Counted from the stretch's first letter, positions 53,496-63,868 are shown. The stretch is 64,000 bases of DNA from Symbioplanes lichenis (GCF_030709675.1 NZ_JAUZQD010000005.1:62001-126000); one strand, 5' to 3'. The notes: generated by a model not told the origin, from the sequence alone. Translations and numbers: made by a program.

Positions 53496-53692
53496 TCGTC
53501 GGGGCGTTTTCTGGCGGCGGGGCTCGAGAGGTCAGTGCCGGGACCACGGGTAGTTTCGGTGCGGGGGCTTTCAGACCTGACCATTGGCCACGCCGGACCC
53601 ACCGGGCGGCGGGGTCTGCGGGTGGGGGAGCCGGTCGTGCGTAGGTTCCGCTTTCTGGGCTTTTGGGTTTGCTCTCGTGGGGAGGGAAAAGG

Positions 53693-53941
53693 GTGACGCG
53701 CCTGACGTTGATCAGCCGGACCGGGTGTCATCTGTGCGAGGAGGCGGAGGCCGTGCTGGAGCGGATCGCGCCCGGCGGATGGACGCGGGTGGAGGTCGCG
53801 GACTCGATCGAGCTGGAGCGGGACTACGGCGATCGGGTGCCGGTGGTGCTGCTCGACGGCAAGGAGCACGGTTACTGGCGCGTGGAGGAAGAACGCCTGC
53901 TTCGGGATATGGCTCGACCTCCGGGGGCCCCGCGGCTGTAG
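53693..53941 (+). CDS. Glutaredoxin-family (DUF836) protein
   Basis: GTG at 53693 with GGAGGG about eight bases upstream; 82 residues. The thioredoxin-like fold begins LTLISRTGCHLCEEAEAVL with a CxxC active site, and the cis-Pro is in RVPVVLLDGKEH. Probably a small thiol-disulphide oxidoreductase; with mycothiol as the main low-mass thiol in these bacteria it could be mycoredoxin-like, but this is not shown. First gene of the run towards rex. Confidence 0.88.
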   Translation: MTRLTLISRTGCHLCEEAEAVLERIAPGGWTRVEVADSIELERDYGDRVPVVLLDGKEHGYWRVEEERLLRDMARPPGAPRL

Positions 53942-53950
53942 ATTCTCGCC

Positions 53951-54592
53951 GTGGCTCGCACTCATCTTGTCTGGGACTGGAACGGCACGCTGCTCGACGA
54001 CCTGACGCTGGTGGTCGCGTCGACCAATCAGACCTTCGCCTCCATCGGCGGGCGCAGCGTCGACTCCGACGAGCACCGGCGCCGCTTCCGGCGGCCGGTC
54101 TCCGAGTTCTATGCCGAGATCCTCGAGCGGGCCATCTCGGACGAGGAGTTCGAGGAGCTCGACCGGATCTTCCACGACGCCTACCGGCTGGGCCTCACCA
54201 CGATCCCGCTGGCGGCCGACGCCGAGGCGGCGATCAAGGCCTGGTCCGGTACGCAGTCCCTGCTCTCCATGTGGTTCCACGACGAGCTGATCCCGGCGGT
54301 CGAGTCGCGCGGCCTGGCCGGCGTCTTCGCGCGCGTGGACGGGCGGCCCACCGAGGTCGACGGCGGTCTCAAGGCCGGCCACCTCGCGCGGCACCTCGGG
54401 CAGCTGGGGATCCCAGGCTCGCAGTGCGTGCTGATCGGCGACTCGGTGGACGACGCGGACGCGGCGGCCTCGGTGGGGGCGGCGGCCGTGCTCTACACCG
54501 GTGGCTTCACGGACCCGGTGCGGCTGCGGGCGACCGGCATCCCGGTGGCCGACACGCTGCTCGAGGCCGTGACCCTCGCCGCCGCTCTTTAG
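53951..54592 (+). CDS. HAD-family phosphatase
   Basis: GTG start nine bases after the glutaredoxin stop; 213 residues. Motif I is LVWDWNGTLLDD, where the usual DxDGT is DWNGT, as in a branch of phosphoglycolate phosphatase-like enzymes. Motif III Lys lies near GLKAGHL and motif IV is VLIGDSVDDADAAAS. Substrate unknown. Conserved beside rex in actinobacteria. Confidence 0.9.
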   Translation: MARTHLVWDWNGTLLDDLTLVVASTNQTFASIGGRSVDSDEHRRRFRRPVSEFYAEILERAISDEEFEELDRIFHDAYRLGLTTIPLAADAEAAIKAWSGTQSLLSMWFHDELIPAVESRGLAGVFARVDGRPTEVDGGLKAGHLARHLGQLGIPGSQCVLIGDSVDDADAAASVGAAAVLYTGGFTDPVRLRATGIPVADTLLEAVTLAAAL

Positions 54593-54755
54593 GTCACGCC
54601 ACGGGGGCATTGCGCAAGCCACTGTGATACTCGTCGTCGGGATGGCGACGTTGGTGGCCGTTCGCGACGAGAAGCGGTAATACTCGGACAGGAGTCCGCG
54701 TGCGAATAACACGTAGACTCGATCTTTGTCCAGTTACGCTATCAAGATCGCGATT

Positions 54756-54771
54756 TGTGCACGCCTTCACA
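54756..54771. promoter_or_regulatory. Rex operator (ROP)
   Basis: TGTGCACGCCTTCACA matches the Rex consensus TGTGAA-N4-TTCACA in all but one base and is flanked by T and A as expected. It lies 103 bases before the rex start. It implies autorepression of rex and the hem genes, relieved when NADH is high. Confidence 0.8.
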
Positions 54772-54873
54772 AGCGCTTACTCTGTGACTCCGACGAGCCC
54801 CGCTACCACAGCCGGTCCATCCAGGCCACAGAGGGCTCACCGCAGGTTCGCCACCTTGTCGGCACGGAGTCTT

Positions 54874-55620
54874 ATGAGTCAGCAGCGTCATGGAAACACG
54901 TCCGGCAACGCCGGCGGGGTGCCTGCTTTCCCGGATCTCCCCGAGGCCACTATCGCGCGACTGCCCGAATACCTCCGGGCACTGCACCACCTCTCCGAGG
55001 CCGGGGCGGACACCGTCTCCAGCGAGGGTCTCGCCGCGGCGGCCGGGGTCAACTCGGCCAAGCTGCGCAAGGACCTGTCGCACCTCGGGTCCTACGGCAC
55101 CCGGGGCGTCGGTTACGACGTCACCCTGCTGATCGACCAGATCGAATACATTCTCGGGCTCGACCAGCGGCGCAACGTCGCCCTGGTGGGGCTGGGCAAC
55201 CTCGGGCACGCGCTGGCCGGCTATGCCGGGTTCGCCAGTCGCGGGTTCCGCATCGTCGCCCTCTTCGACGCCGACCACGACCAGGTCGGCAAGCGGATCC
55301 ACGGGCTCACCGTGCGGCACGTCGGCGAGCTCGGCCGGGCCGTCGTCGACGAGGGCATCACCATCGGGGTCATCGCGACCCCGCCGACCGCCGCGCAGGG
55401 CGTCGCGGACGAGCTGGTGACCGCGGGGGTCACCAGCATCCTCAATTTCGCGCCGTGCGTGCTCTCGGTCCCGGCCGGGGTCGACGTCCGCAAGGTCGAC
55501 CTGGCCATCGAGCTGCAGATCCTTTCTTTCCACGAGCACCGCAAGGCCTCCCTGACCGCTCTGCCCGGCGGACGGACGGCGGAGGAGGACGGCGAAAACC
55601 AGGAGGCGGTCGGGTCGTGA
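54874..55620 (+). CDS. rex: Redox-sensing transcriptional repressor Rex
   Basis: ATG at 54874 (GGAG five bases upstream) gives 248 residues; an upstream extension of 58 codons reads through the operator and is unlikely. N-terminal winged helix: TIARLPEYLRALHHL, AAGVNSAKLRKDLSHLGSYG. Rossmann domain for NAD(H): VALVGLGNLGHALAGYAGF and ALFDADHDQVG. Rex binds DNA when NAD+ is high and lets go with NADH. Its stop overlaps the hemA start (GTGA). Confidence 0.96.
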   Translation: MSQQRHGNTSGNAGGVPAFPDLPEATIARLPEYLRALHHLSEAGADTVSSEGLAAAAGVNSAKLRKDLSHLGSYGTRGVGYDVTLLIDQIEYILGLDQRRNVALVGLGNLGHALAGYAGFASRGFRIVALFDADHDQVGKRIHGLTVRHVGELGRAVVDEGITIGVIATPPTAAQGVADELVTAGVTSILNFAPCVLSVPAGVDVRKVDLAIELQILSFHEHRKASLTALPGGRTAEEDGENQEAVGS

Positions 55621-56912
55621 ACCTGCTCAGCGTCGGAGCGTCGTACCGGACCGCCCGGGTGGGCACCCTCGAGCAACTCTCGATCCCCGGCCCGGACATC
55701 CCGGCCGTCCTGCAGAAGCTCGTCGCCCAGCCCTACGTGCGGGAGGCCGTGGTCCTCTCCACCTGCAACCGCGTCGAGGTCTTCGCGGCGGTCACCGGCT
55801 TCCACGGCGGTCTCGGCGACGTCTGCAACGTGCTCGCCGAGGAGTCCGGCATCGGCGCCAACGAGCTCGCCGGCCACCTCTACGTGCACTACGACGAGGC
55901 GGCGGTGCGGCACTCGTTCCGGGTGTCGTCCGGTCTCGACTCGATGGTGGTCGGCGAGGCCCAGATCCTGGGACAGCTGCGTGACGCTTACCACGCCGCC
56001 ACGGAGGCCGACTCGGCCGGCCGGCTGCTCCACGAGCTGATGCAGCAGGCGCTGCGGGTGGGCAAGCGCGCCCACGCCGAGACGGGCATCGACCGCGCCG
56101 GGCAGAGTGTGGTCACCGCCGCGCTCGACGTCGCCGCGGACGTGCTCGGCGGCGACCTCACCGGCCGTCCGGGCCTGGTCATCGGGGCCGGTGCCATGGG
56201 CGCCCTGTCCGTGGCCACCCTCACCCGCTCGGGCGTCGGCCCGCTGCGGATCACCAACCGGGGCGCCGAGCGGGCGGCCCGGCTCGCCGAGGCCTACGGC
56301 GCGACAGCGGTGCCCTTCGACTCCCTCGACGCCGCCCTGGCCGAGGCCGACCTGGTGGTCAGCGCCACCGCCTCGACCGAGCCCGTGCTCACCGCCGAGC
56401 GCCTCGCCGGCCGCGAGCGCCCGCTGGTCGTGCTCGACCTGGCCGTGCCGCGCGACGTCGCGCCCGAGGTCGCCGACCTGCCGAACGTCACCGTCGTCGA
56501 CATCGACGGCCTCGCCGCCGCCCGCCGCACCCTGCCCGCCGCCGCGGAGACCGCCGCCGTCGAGCAGATCGTCGCGTCCGAGGTCGACAACTTCCTCGGC
56601 TGGATGCGCGGCGCCGAGATCGCCCCCACGGTGGCCGCCCTGCGCACCCGGGCCGAGGACGTGGTCGCCGCGGAGCTGGGCAAGCTCAACGCGCGCCGGC
56701 CCGACTTCACCGACGACCAGCGCGCCGACGTCGCCCGCACGCTGCACCGCGTCGTCCAGCAGCTGCTGCACTCGCCGACCGTGCGGGTGCGCCAACTTGC
56801 GGCCGAGCCCGGCGGCGACCAATATGCGGCCCTGTTGCGGGAGCTGTTCGACCTCGACGTCCCGCACGCCACCCCGGCCGCCGCCGTGCCCGAGATCGGA
56901 GGACAAGCGTGA
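55617..56912 (+). CDS. hemA: Glutamyl-tRNA reductase HemA
   Basis: First enzyme of the C5 tetrapyrrole pathway: reduces Glu-tRNA to glutamate-1-semialdehyde using NADPH. GTG at 55617; 431 residues. Catalytic Cys50 lies in VVLSTCNRVEVFA, followed by GLDSMVVGEAQILGQLRDAY, the NADP site VIGAGAMGALSVATL and the C-terminal dimerisation helices. The long C-terminus ends VPEIGGQA. It is coupled to rex upstream and hemC downstream by four-base overlaps. Confidence 0.97.
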   Translation: MNLLSVGASYRTARVGTLEQLSIPGPDIPAVLQKLVAQPYVREAVVLSTCNRVEVFAAVTGFHGGLGDVCNVLAEESGIGANELAGHLYVHYDEAAVRHSFRVSSGLDSMVVGEAQILGQLRDAYHAATEADSAGRLLHELMQQALRVGKRAHAETGIDRAGQSVVTAALDVAADVLGGDLTGRPGLVIGAGAMGALSVATLTRSGVGPLRITNRGAERAARLAEAYGATAVPFDSLDAALAEADLVVSATASTEPVLTAERLAGRERPLVVLDLAVPRDVAPEVADLPNVTVVDIDGLAAARRTLPAAAETAAVEQIVASEVDNFLGWMRGAEIAPTVAALRTRAEDVVAAELGKLNARRPDFTDDQRADVARTLHRVVQQLLHSPTVRVRQLAAEPGGDQYAALLRELFDLDVPHATPAAAVPEIGGQA

Positions 56913-57838
56913 CCACGCCCCTGCGCCTCGGCACCCGAGGCAGCAAGCTCGCCCTGACCCAGAGCCAGCTGGTCGCCGACGAGCTGACCCGGCGCACCGG
57001 CCGGCCCGTCGAGCTCGTGCGCGTCGTCACCGCGGGCGACAAGTCCAGCGCGCCCGTCACCCAGCTCGGGGTGGGCGTCTTCGTCACCGCGCTGCGCGAG
57101 GCCCTGCTCCGCGACGAGGTCGACTTCGCCGTCCACAGCTACAAGGACCTGCCCTCGCTGCCGCACGCCGGCCTGCACATCGCCGCGGTGCCGGAGCGTG
57201 AGGACCCGCGGGACGTGCTCATCGCCCGCGGCGGCCGCACCCTGGCCGAGCTGCCTCCGGGTGCCACCGTGGGCACCGGCGCGGTGCGCCGAATCGCGCA
57301 ATTGCGGGCCTTGGGCCTAGAGTTGCAGGTCACGCCGATTCGCGGCAACATCGACACCCGCATGGCCCGAGTGCTCGGCCCCGAGGCCGACCTCGACGCC
57401 GTCGTCCTGGCCCGGGCCGGCGTCAGCCGGATCGGCCGGGCCGCCGAGATCACGGAGACGCTGGACCCGATGCTCATGTTGCCCGCCCCGGCCCAGGGTG
57501 CGCTGGCCGTGGAGTGCCGGGACGGCCAGTCAGACCTGGTCGAGCTCCTGGGGGCTCTCGACCACGCACCGTCCCGGGCCGCCGTCACGGCGGAACGGGC
57601 GATGCTCGCAACGCTCGAGGCCGGGTGCTCCGCCCCGGTCGCGGCACACGCCGAGTTCGCCGAAGGCGAGCACGGCGACGAGATCTACCTGCGCGGTGCG
57701 GTGATCAGCCCGGACGGGGCCCGAGCTGTCCGGCTGTCGCGCACCGGTACGCCCGCCGGCGCGGCGGAGATCGGCAAGGCGCTCGCCGCCGATCTCCTCG
57801 AGGCCGGCGCCGACACCCTGATGGGGAGCACAGAATGA
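56909..57838 (+). CDS. hemC: Hydroxymethylbilane synthase HemC
   Basis: Polymerises four porphobilinogens into hydroxymethylbilane. 309 residues, GTG start overlapping hemA. LRLGTRGSKLALTQSQLV at the start, then VDFAVHSYKDLPS, the RGNIDTRMARV loop and the dipyrromethane cofactor Cys240 in LEAGCSAPVAAH. All key parts are present. The stop overlaps the hemD start. Confidence 0.97.
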   Translation: MTTPLRLGTRGSKLALTQSQLVADELTRRTGRPVELVRVVTAGDKSSAPVTQLGVGVFVTALREALLRDEVDFAVHSYKDLPSLPHAGLHIAAVPEREDPRDVLIARGGRTLAELPPGATVGTGAVRRIAQLRALGLELQVTPIRGNIDTRMARVLGPEADLDAVVLARAGVSRIGRAAEITETLDPMLMLPAPAQGALAVECRDGQSDLVELLGALDHAPSRAAVTAERAMLATLEAGCSAPVAAHAEFAEGEHGDEIYLRGAVISPDGARAVRLSRTGTPAGAAEIGKALAADLLEAGADTLMGSTE

Positions 57839-59421
57839 CCACCCGCACCGCCCGCAACCGCGCCGGACGCATCGCGTTCGTCGGCGCCGGACCCGGAGAC
57901 CCGGGCCTGCTGACGCGCCGGGCCCACGACACCCTCGCCGAGGCCGACCAGGTCGTCTACGACCGCGGCGTCCCCGAGTCGCTGCTCGCGGCGATCAAGG
58001 CGGAGGCCCCGGAGGACACGCAGTTCAGCCCGGCCGAGGGCGCGCCCGGCGACGTCGCCAAGGTGCTGCTCTCCGCGGCCAAGTCCGGCCTGTCCGCCGT
58101 CCACCTCGTCGCCGGCGACCCGTTCGGGCATGAGTCGGTCGTCCACGAGGTGCAGGCGGTCGCCCGCACGGCGGTGCACTTCGAGGTGGTTCCGGGCCTC
58201 GGCCAGGCGGAGGGCGTCGCGACCTACGCGGGCGTCCCGCTGCCGGCCGTCCGCACCGTCGCCGACGTCGACGACGTGTCCGCCCTCGACTTCGACGCCC
58301 TCGCCGCGGCGGCCCTCAAGGGCTCCTTCGCCGTGGCCGTGGACGCCGGCGACCTGGCCGCCGTCCGCGACGGCCTGCTCGCCTCGGGCGTCGAGCCGGG
58401 CACCCCGGTCGGTGTGACCGGCGACGGCACGGGCGAGACGCAATACACCACGACTTCGACCGTCGACAGCTTCGTCGCCGCGGCGCTCGGCTTCACCGGC
58501 CGCGTCGTGCTGACCGTGGGCGGCGACGTGGCCGAGCGCGACAAGCTGAGCTGGTGGGAGAACCGCCCGCTCTACGGCTGGAAGGTCCTCGTGCCCCGCA
58601 CCAAGGAGCAGGCGGGGGCCATGAGCGCCCGGCTGCGTGCCTACGGTGCGATCCCGTGCGAGGTGCCGACCATCGCCGTGGAGCCGCCCCGCACGCCCGC
58701 CCAGATGGAGCGGGCGGTCAAGGGGCTGGTCGACGGCCGCTACGCCTGGGTGGTCTTCACCTCGGTCAACGCGGTCCGCGCGGTCTGGGAGAAGTTCGGC
58801 GAGCACGGCCTCGACGCCCGCCACTTCGGCGGCGTGAAGATCGCCTGCATCGGCGAGGCGACGGCCGACGCGGTCCGCGCCTTCGGCATCCAGCCCGAGC
58901 TCATCCCGGCCGGCGACCAGTCCAGCGAGGGCCTGCTCGCCGAGTTCTCGCCGCACGACGAGATCCTCGACCCGGTGGGTCGCGTGCTGCTCCCGCGGGC
59001 CGACATCGCCACCGAGACGCTCGCCGCCGGCCTCATCGAGCGCGGCTGGGAGGTGGACGACGTCACAGCCTACCGCACGGTCCGCGCCGCCCCGCCGCCC
59101 GCCGACATCCGCGACGCCATCAAGTCGGGCGGCTTCGACGCGGTGCTCTTCACCTCGTCCTCGACGGTCCGCAACCTGGTCGGCATCGCGGGCAAGCCGC
59201 ACGCCCGCACGGTCGTCGCCGTGATCGGCCCCAAGACCGCCGAGACCGCCACGGAGTTCGGCCTCCGCGTCGACGTCCAGCCCCAGCACGCGTCCGTGCC
59301 GGACCTGGTCGAGGCGCTGGCCTCCTACGCGGTCGAGCTCCGCGAGAAGCTCGCCGCCATGCCGGCCAAGCAGCGGCGCGGCTCCAAGGTCCAGGGCCCG
59401 ACGGCGCTGCGGTTCCGCTGA
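57835..59421 (+). CDS. hemD: Fused uroporphyrinogen-III methyltransferase-like / uroporphyrinogen-III synthase
   Basis: 528 residues. The N-terminal 245 have a SUMT/CobA-like tetrapyrrole methylase frame (IAFVGAGPGDPGLLTRRA, VVYDRG, VVPGLGQAEGVATYAGVPL). However, the GDPFVFGRGGEE motif is replaced by AGDPFGHESVVHEV and the PLTHR-type region is changed. Residues 250-510 are a HemD synthase (YGWKVLVPRTKEQAGAMSAR, AWVVFTSVNAVRAVWEKF, DAVLFTSSSTVRNLVG). The fusion is common in actinobacteria; here the methylase half may be weak or inactive. ATG overlaps the hemC stop. Confidence 0.92.
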   Translation: MTTRTARNRAGRIAFVGAGPGDPGLLTRRAHDTLAEADQVVYDRGVPESLLAAIKAEAPEDTQFSPAEGAPGDVAKVLLSAAKSGLSAVHLVAGDPFGHESVVHEVQAVARTAVHFEVVPGLGQAEGVATYAGVPLPAVRTVADVDDVSALDFDALAAAALKGSFAVAVDAGDLAAVRDGLLASGVEPGTPVGVTGDGTGETQYTTTSTVDSFVAAALGFTGRVVLTVGGDVAERDKLSWWENRPLYGWKVLVPRTKEQAGAMSARLRAYGAIPCEVPTIAVEPPRTPAQMERAVKGLVDGRYAWVVFTSVNAVRAVWEKFGEHGLDARHFGGVKIACIGEATADAVRAFGIQPELIPAGDQSSEGLLAEFSPHDEILDPVGRVLLPRADIATETLAAGLIERGWEVDDVTAYRTVRAAPPPADIRDAIKSGGFDAVLFTSSSTVRNLVGIAGKPHARTVVAVIGPKTAETATEFGLRVDVQPQHASVPDLVEALASYAVELREKLAAMPAKQRRGSKVQGPTALRFR

Positions 59422-59685
59422 CCTTCTCCTCCCGGGCTGGTGGGTGTGCCTGCCGGCCCGGGGCTGTGGGGCTCTCTCCGGCATATGCTCGTCGGGAGAG
59501 CCTTTCTGGTTTTCGTGGCTGACTGCTGACTCCTGTCTCCGCTTGCGGGCGGTTGCTGTCGGCTTTCTTTGTTCGCCGGTCGTTTGCGGTCGGCTGGGCC
59601 GGCCGTTCGCGGGCGGCTTCGCCGGTCTTTGCGGCGGGCTTCGTTTCGGCCGACCCCGGTGGCCGGCTTGGCTGAGGGAGCAAAC

Positions 59686-60675
<990 letters not shown>

Positions 60676-60685
60676 CCCTTCGCGA

Positions 60686-60862
60686 TCAGTCCGGTGGCTC
60701 GACGGTCACCGGGCCAGGGGTCTCGCCGCCCTGCTCGGGGCGGTCGCTGTAGGGCTGCTCACCGGGGCTCCACGGTTGCTCCGGTGAGCCCTTCTGCTCG
60801 CGGTGCTCGTCGTTGTCGGTCGGCGGGTTACCGGACTCCTCCGGCAGGGGCTCGTCTGTCAT
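60686..60862 (-). CDS. Small acidic Pro-rich hypothetical protein
   Basis: ATG at 60862; 58 residues, starting MTDEPLPEESGNPPTDNDEH, with no hydrophobic segment and 11 prolines. Probably disordered. I recognise no family. It converges with hemB, with ten bases between stops; the longer frame upstream crosses a DnaA-box-like pair and is unlikely to be coding. Confidence 0.5.
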   Translation of the reverse strand: MTDEPLPEESGNPPTDNDEHREQKGSPEQPWSPGEQPYSDRPEQGGETPGPVTVEPPD

Positions 60863-60900
60863 GCGGAGCACGCTACCCAGTCCGCGAGCCGGTAAGCGGG

Positions 60901-60926
60901 TTATCCACAATGCGGCTCTGTCCACA
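60901..60926 (+). promoter_or_regulatory. Pair of DnaA-box-like sites
   Basis: TTATCCACA at 60901-60909 and CTGTCCACA at 60918-60926, starts 17 bases apart, matching the pair at 46372-46397 in sequence, order and spacing. Confidence 0.55.
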
Positions 60927-61089
60927 GGACGGCGGGCGGCGCTGGTGAATTTCCGGCAGGGTCGGGCGCGTGCTCACACCCGTACCTGTTACCTGCCCGA
61001 GCCGTGGCGCCCCCGCCCGCGATCGTCGTCTCGATGACCGCGACATCAGGCTCGGGTCGGGGCGTGCGCTCGATCGGCGGCAGCGCGGG

Positions 61090-62112
61090 TCAGTCGGTCG
61101 GCTCCAGGCGGTGCACCAGCTGGGCGACGTCGGCGATGTATTCGTACCAGTCGCGGTCGGACTGATAGCCCAGCTCCGCGTTCACCTTCAGCATCGACTC
61201 GTTGTGCTGGGCGTTCCAGGTCTGCACCTCGCGCAGCTCCGGCTCGGCGGTGCGCAGCTCGAAGAGCATCCGGGCCTTGATAGCGCGGTCGATGCCATAG
61301 CCGCGGTGCTTGCGGACGACGATCGTGTCGTACTGGTCGGCCCGCTCGGGGTGCTGCGCCGGCACGACCAGCTCGGTGAGACCGGCGACCTCGCCCGTCT
61401 CCTCGTGGATGGCGAGCACGATGTAAGGCTTCAGGCCCCGGCGGTGCAGGGTGTCCAGGCTGTCGCGCAGCCGCTGCGGGTCCGACGAGCTCGGGCGGGC
61501 GTCCGGATCGTCCTCGTCGTCGTCCTGAGCCTCCAGTTTGGCCTGCGCATAGGCCTCCAGCAGCTCCGCCGGCGGGCCGCCCGGGTGATATTCCACGCGA
61601 TAGCCCGTGCTGATGCCGCCCGCCATGCCGCTCAGGGCGCTCCAGTCCACGCTGGAAAGAGAGAGCACGCTGCGCGTCTCGACATAGTCCCGCTCGAAGC
61701 CGAGCGCCTCGTAGAAGCCGATCGCCCCCGTGCCGCCGATCGCCTCGACGCCGATCGACGAGAAGCCCTCGAGATAGGCCCGGCGCGCGGCGACCGCGAC
61801 CAGCTGCTGGCCCAGCCCACGGCGGCGCAGCTCGGGGTGCACGATCACTTCCAGGACGCCGGTGTCACCGAGCAGCAGCAGGGTCACGTGCCCGAAGACC
61901 TTGCCCTCGCCCTCGGGCAGCCGGTCGTCCTCGGCCACCCAGCTGATCCGGCGCTCGCCGGGCATGGTCTCGGCCAGATACTCGCGGACCTGAACGTCCT
62001 GCCACGGTGGATCATCGGGAAGGTCGGCCGCAAGGACATGGTTCACCGTCTCCACGAGCGACCGGATCTCCTCATCCGACGCCGACCGGGGATCCCATTC
62101 ACGCACCCTCAC
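61090..62112 (-). CDS. Tandem GNAT-domain acetyltransferase
   Basis: 340 residues with two acetyltransferase-like halves: the first has VLEVIVHPELRRRGLGQQLV (acetyl-CoA loop RRGLGQ) and the second has TIVVRKHRGYGIDRAIKARM (HRGYGI). Only the first half has a fully canonical loop. An acidic linker (EAQDDDEDDPDARPSSSD) joins them around residue 193. Double GNAT proteins of this kind in actinobacteria include mycothiol synthase MshD, but the sequence here does not show the MshD signature clearly enough to claim it. Confidence 0.85.
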   Translation of the reverse strand: MRVREWDPRSASDEEIRSLVETVNHVLAADLPDDPPWQDVQVREYLAETMPGERRISWVAEDDRLPEGEGKVFGHVTLLLLGDTGVLEVIVHPELRRRGLGQQLVAVAARRAYLEGFSSIGVEAIGGTGAIGFYEALGFERDYVETRSVLSLSSVDWSALSGMAGGISTGYRVEYHPGGPPAELLEAYAQAKLEAQDDDEDDPDARPSSSDPQRLRDSLDTLHRRGLKPYIVLAIHEETGEVAGLTELVVPAQHPERADQYDTIVVRKHRGYGIDRAIKARMLFELRTAEPELREVQTWNAQHNESMLKVNAELGYQSDRDWYEYIADVAQLVHRLEPTD

Positions 62113-62193
62113 TCGTACAGCTTGCCGGTATCTCGACCTCCAGGGAAGTGCCCGGCGGTCAATTGTGTGCGACCAGTTACTGTGGGTGGCTGG

Positions 62194-63750
62194 TCAGCCC
62201 TGGCTCAGCGTGCCGTACTGGTTCGCCGCCTCGAAAACCTTCTGGGCGTAGGGCCGGACGGCGTTGTAGGACAGAATCGCCTCCCACCAAGCGTCCGGCC
62301 TGGACATATCCCGTCCGCCTTTGCACAGGTAGAGCGCCGCCGCGAGCGCCGCGTCGTCGATGTCGTTGGGGTCCGGCACCCCGTTTCCGTCGGCGTCCAC
62401 AGCGTTACCCACCGCGAGCGCGTTCCAGGTTTGTGGGATGAACTGCATAGGACCGATGGCCCGGTCGTACGTGGTGTCCTTGTCGAGAACGCCCTGATCG
62501 GTGTCACGAATCACTTGTCGCCCGCCCTGACCGTCGAGCGGCAGGCCGTAGATCGGAGGCGTCACGGTGCCGTCCGTGTTGAGGATCGAGCCGTTGAAGC
62601 TGCCGTGGCTGGACTCGACCTTGCCGATGGCGGCGAGCGTGGTCCAGCTGAGGTGGCAGCCGGGGGTGGTGCGGGCGGCGACGAGCTCCGCATAGCCGTA
62701 GGCCTGGACCGCGACGACCGGGATCCCGGCCCTGGTCCCGGCCTGCTGGGCCCAGGTCGCCAGCGCATCGGCCGGCCGGGTCTGGGTCACGCCGCCCGGC
62801 AGGGCGACCGCCGTGCTGGGCACCCCGCCGACGGTGGGCGCGGAGCTGACACTGGGCAGTACGCCGGGGGGCACGGAGATGCCGGGCGTTGCGCCGGGCT
62901 GCGTGCCACCGGGGACGGCGCCGGGCAGGGTGCCACCAGGCTGGGCCGATGTCACCGCGCTGCCCGCTCCTGCTGTGCCAGCTCCTGTGGTGCCGGCGCC
63001 TGCGGTGCCAGCGCCGAAGGCCGGGGTCGCGCTGGGTGCGGGGGAGGACTGCAGAGCCTGAGGTACGAGGTAGGCGCCCGCTGTCCCGGCGGCGCCGATG
63101 AGCACCACGGCCAGGATGGCGGGCAGGATCAGCCGGCCGCTGGGGCGGTGGGCCCACTCGGCGGTGTTGCGGGCGACGGCTCCGGGGCCGGCCTTGCGGA
63201 GCTTGCGGGTGGGCGGGCGGCTGCGCGAGGCGAGGGCCATGGCGGTGACCGAGGGGGCGGGCGGCTCGCGGTCGGGCTTGTCCTTCTTGCCCTTGGCGGT
63301 GGCCGGCTCCGTCGCGGACTTGCTGGTGGTGGGCGGCTCGGGCTTGGTGGCTTCGGGCTTGCCCGGCTCGGGCTTGGTGGCCTCGGGCTTGTCCGCCTCG
63401 GGCTTGTTCGGCTCGGGCTTCGTTGCGTCTGGCTTGCTCGCTGGCGGAGGGGTCGTGTCGGCCGCCTCGGGAGAAGTGCTGCGGGCTTCCGGCGGGGTCT
63501 TCTGGTCCTGCCGGGGGAGGGTTTCCTTCTCCAGGTCGGGGGCCTTGCGCTGGTGGGGGATCGGGCTCGGGGTGGAGTTCGGATCCTGGGCTGGCTCGGA
63601 CTGGGGAGCGGCGGCGTCCTGCGGAGAGGGCGCGCTCTGGTCGGACGGTGGGCCCGGGGTCTGTTCGGGGGCCGCGCCGGAGCTGCCCAGGGGGCCGCCG
63701 AGGTGCGGTGCCGCGGGGCGTTGCGAGGGTGTGTTCTGCCCGTCAACCAC
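62194..63750 (-). CDS. Lytic transglycosylase-like membrane protein
   Basis: 518 residues. The N-terminal 180 are Pro/Lys/Glu/Ala-rich with a KPEATKPEPGKPEATKPEP repeat (about 108-142). One membrane helix follows at about 205-230 (LILPAILAVVLIGAAGTAGA), then a Thr/Gly/Pro/Ala-rich extracellular spacer. The C-terminal domain (about 365-515) has the SLT-type core IGKVESSHGSFNGS with the expected catalytic Glu, then AIGPMQFIPQTW and LSYNAVRPYAQKVFEAANQY. It is a type II membrane murein hydrolase, probably acting on the cell wall. GTG start without a strong ribosome site. Confidence 0.9.
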   Translation of the reverse strand: MVDGQNTPSQRPAAPHLGGPLGSSGAAPEQTPGPPSDQSAPSPQDAAAPQSEPAQDPNSTPSPIPHQRKAPDLEKETLPRQDQKTPPEARSTSPEAADTTPPPASKPDATKPEPNKPEADKPEATKPEPGKPEATKPEPPTTSKSATEPATAKGKKDKPDREPPAPSVTAMALASRSRPPTRKLRKAGPGAVARNTAEWAHRPSGRLILPAILAVVLIGAAGTAGAYLVPQALQSSPAPSATPAFGAGTAGAGTTGAGTAGAGSAVTSAQPGGTLPGAVPGGTQPGATPGISVPPGVLPSVSSAPTVGGVPSTAVALPGGVTQTRPADALATWAQQAGTRAGIPVVAVQAYGYAELVAARTTPGCHLSWTTLAAIGKVESSHGSFNGSILNTDGTVTPPIYGLPLDGQGGRQVIRDTDQGVLDKDTTYDRAIGPMQFIPQTWNALAVGNAVDADGNGVPDPNDIDDAALAAALYLCKGGRDMSRPDAWWEAILSYNAVRPYAQKVFEAANQYGTLSQG

Positions 63751-63868
63751 TCGAAAGAGAGTACCGGCCGGGGGCCAGGACGGTGGCTATGGATCTTGGT
63801 CGATGCCCGGCGGACAACTGCGCACTTGCGTTGCAGCGGATCATCCGGTGAGCACTTACCCTGGGCGG

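Larger units (their letters stand above)
53227..53692. other. 466-base divergent control region of bldN
   Basis: No credible gene. It contains two copies of the perfect inverted repeat CGCACA-N3-TGTGCG (53386-53400 and 53481-53495), and lies between the bldN start and the glutaredoxin-like gene start. The base composition is slightly less GC-rich than the flanking genes. Confidence 0.75.

Noticed and set aside
54700..54873. N-terminal extension of Rex from GTG 54700
   Set aside because: It would put the Rex operator and promoter inside the coding region, and the extra residues have no Rex similarity; ATG 54874 has a ribosome site.
59422..59685. GC-rich 264-base gap before hemB as a riboswitch or small gene
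   Set aside because: Low-complexity GGCCGG/TTCG-rich text without a conserved fold I recognise or a credible frame.
62194..63750. KPEATKPEP repeats as a mobile or phase-variable DNA repeat
   Set aside because: Ordinary low-complexity linker of a wall-associated protein; units vary and stay in frame.
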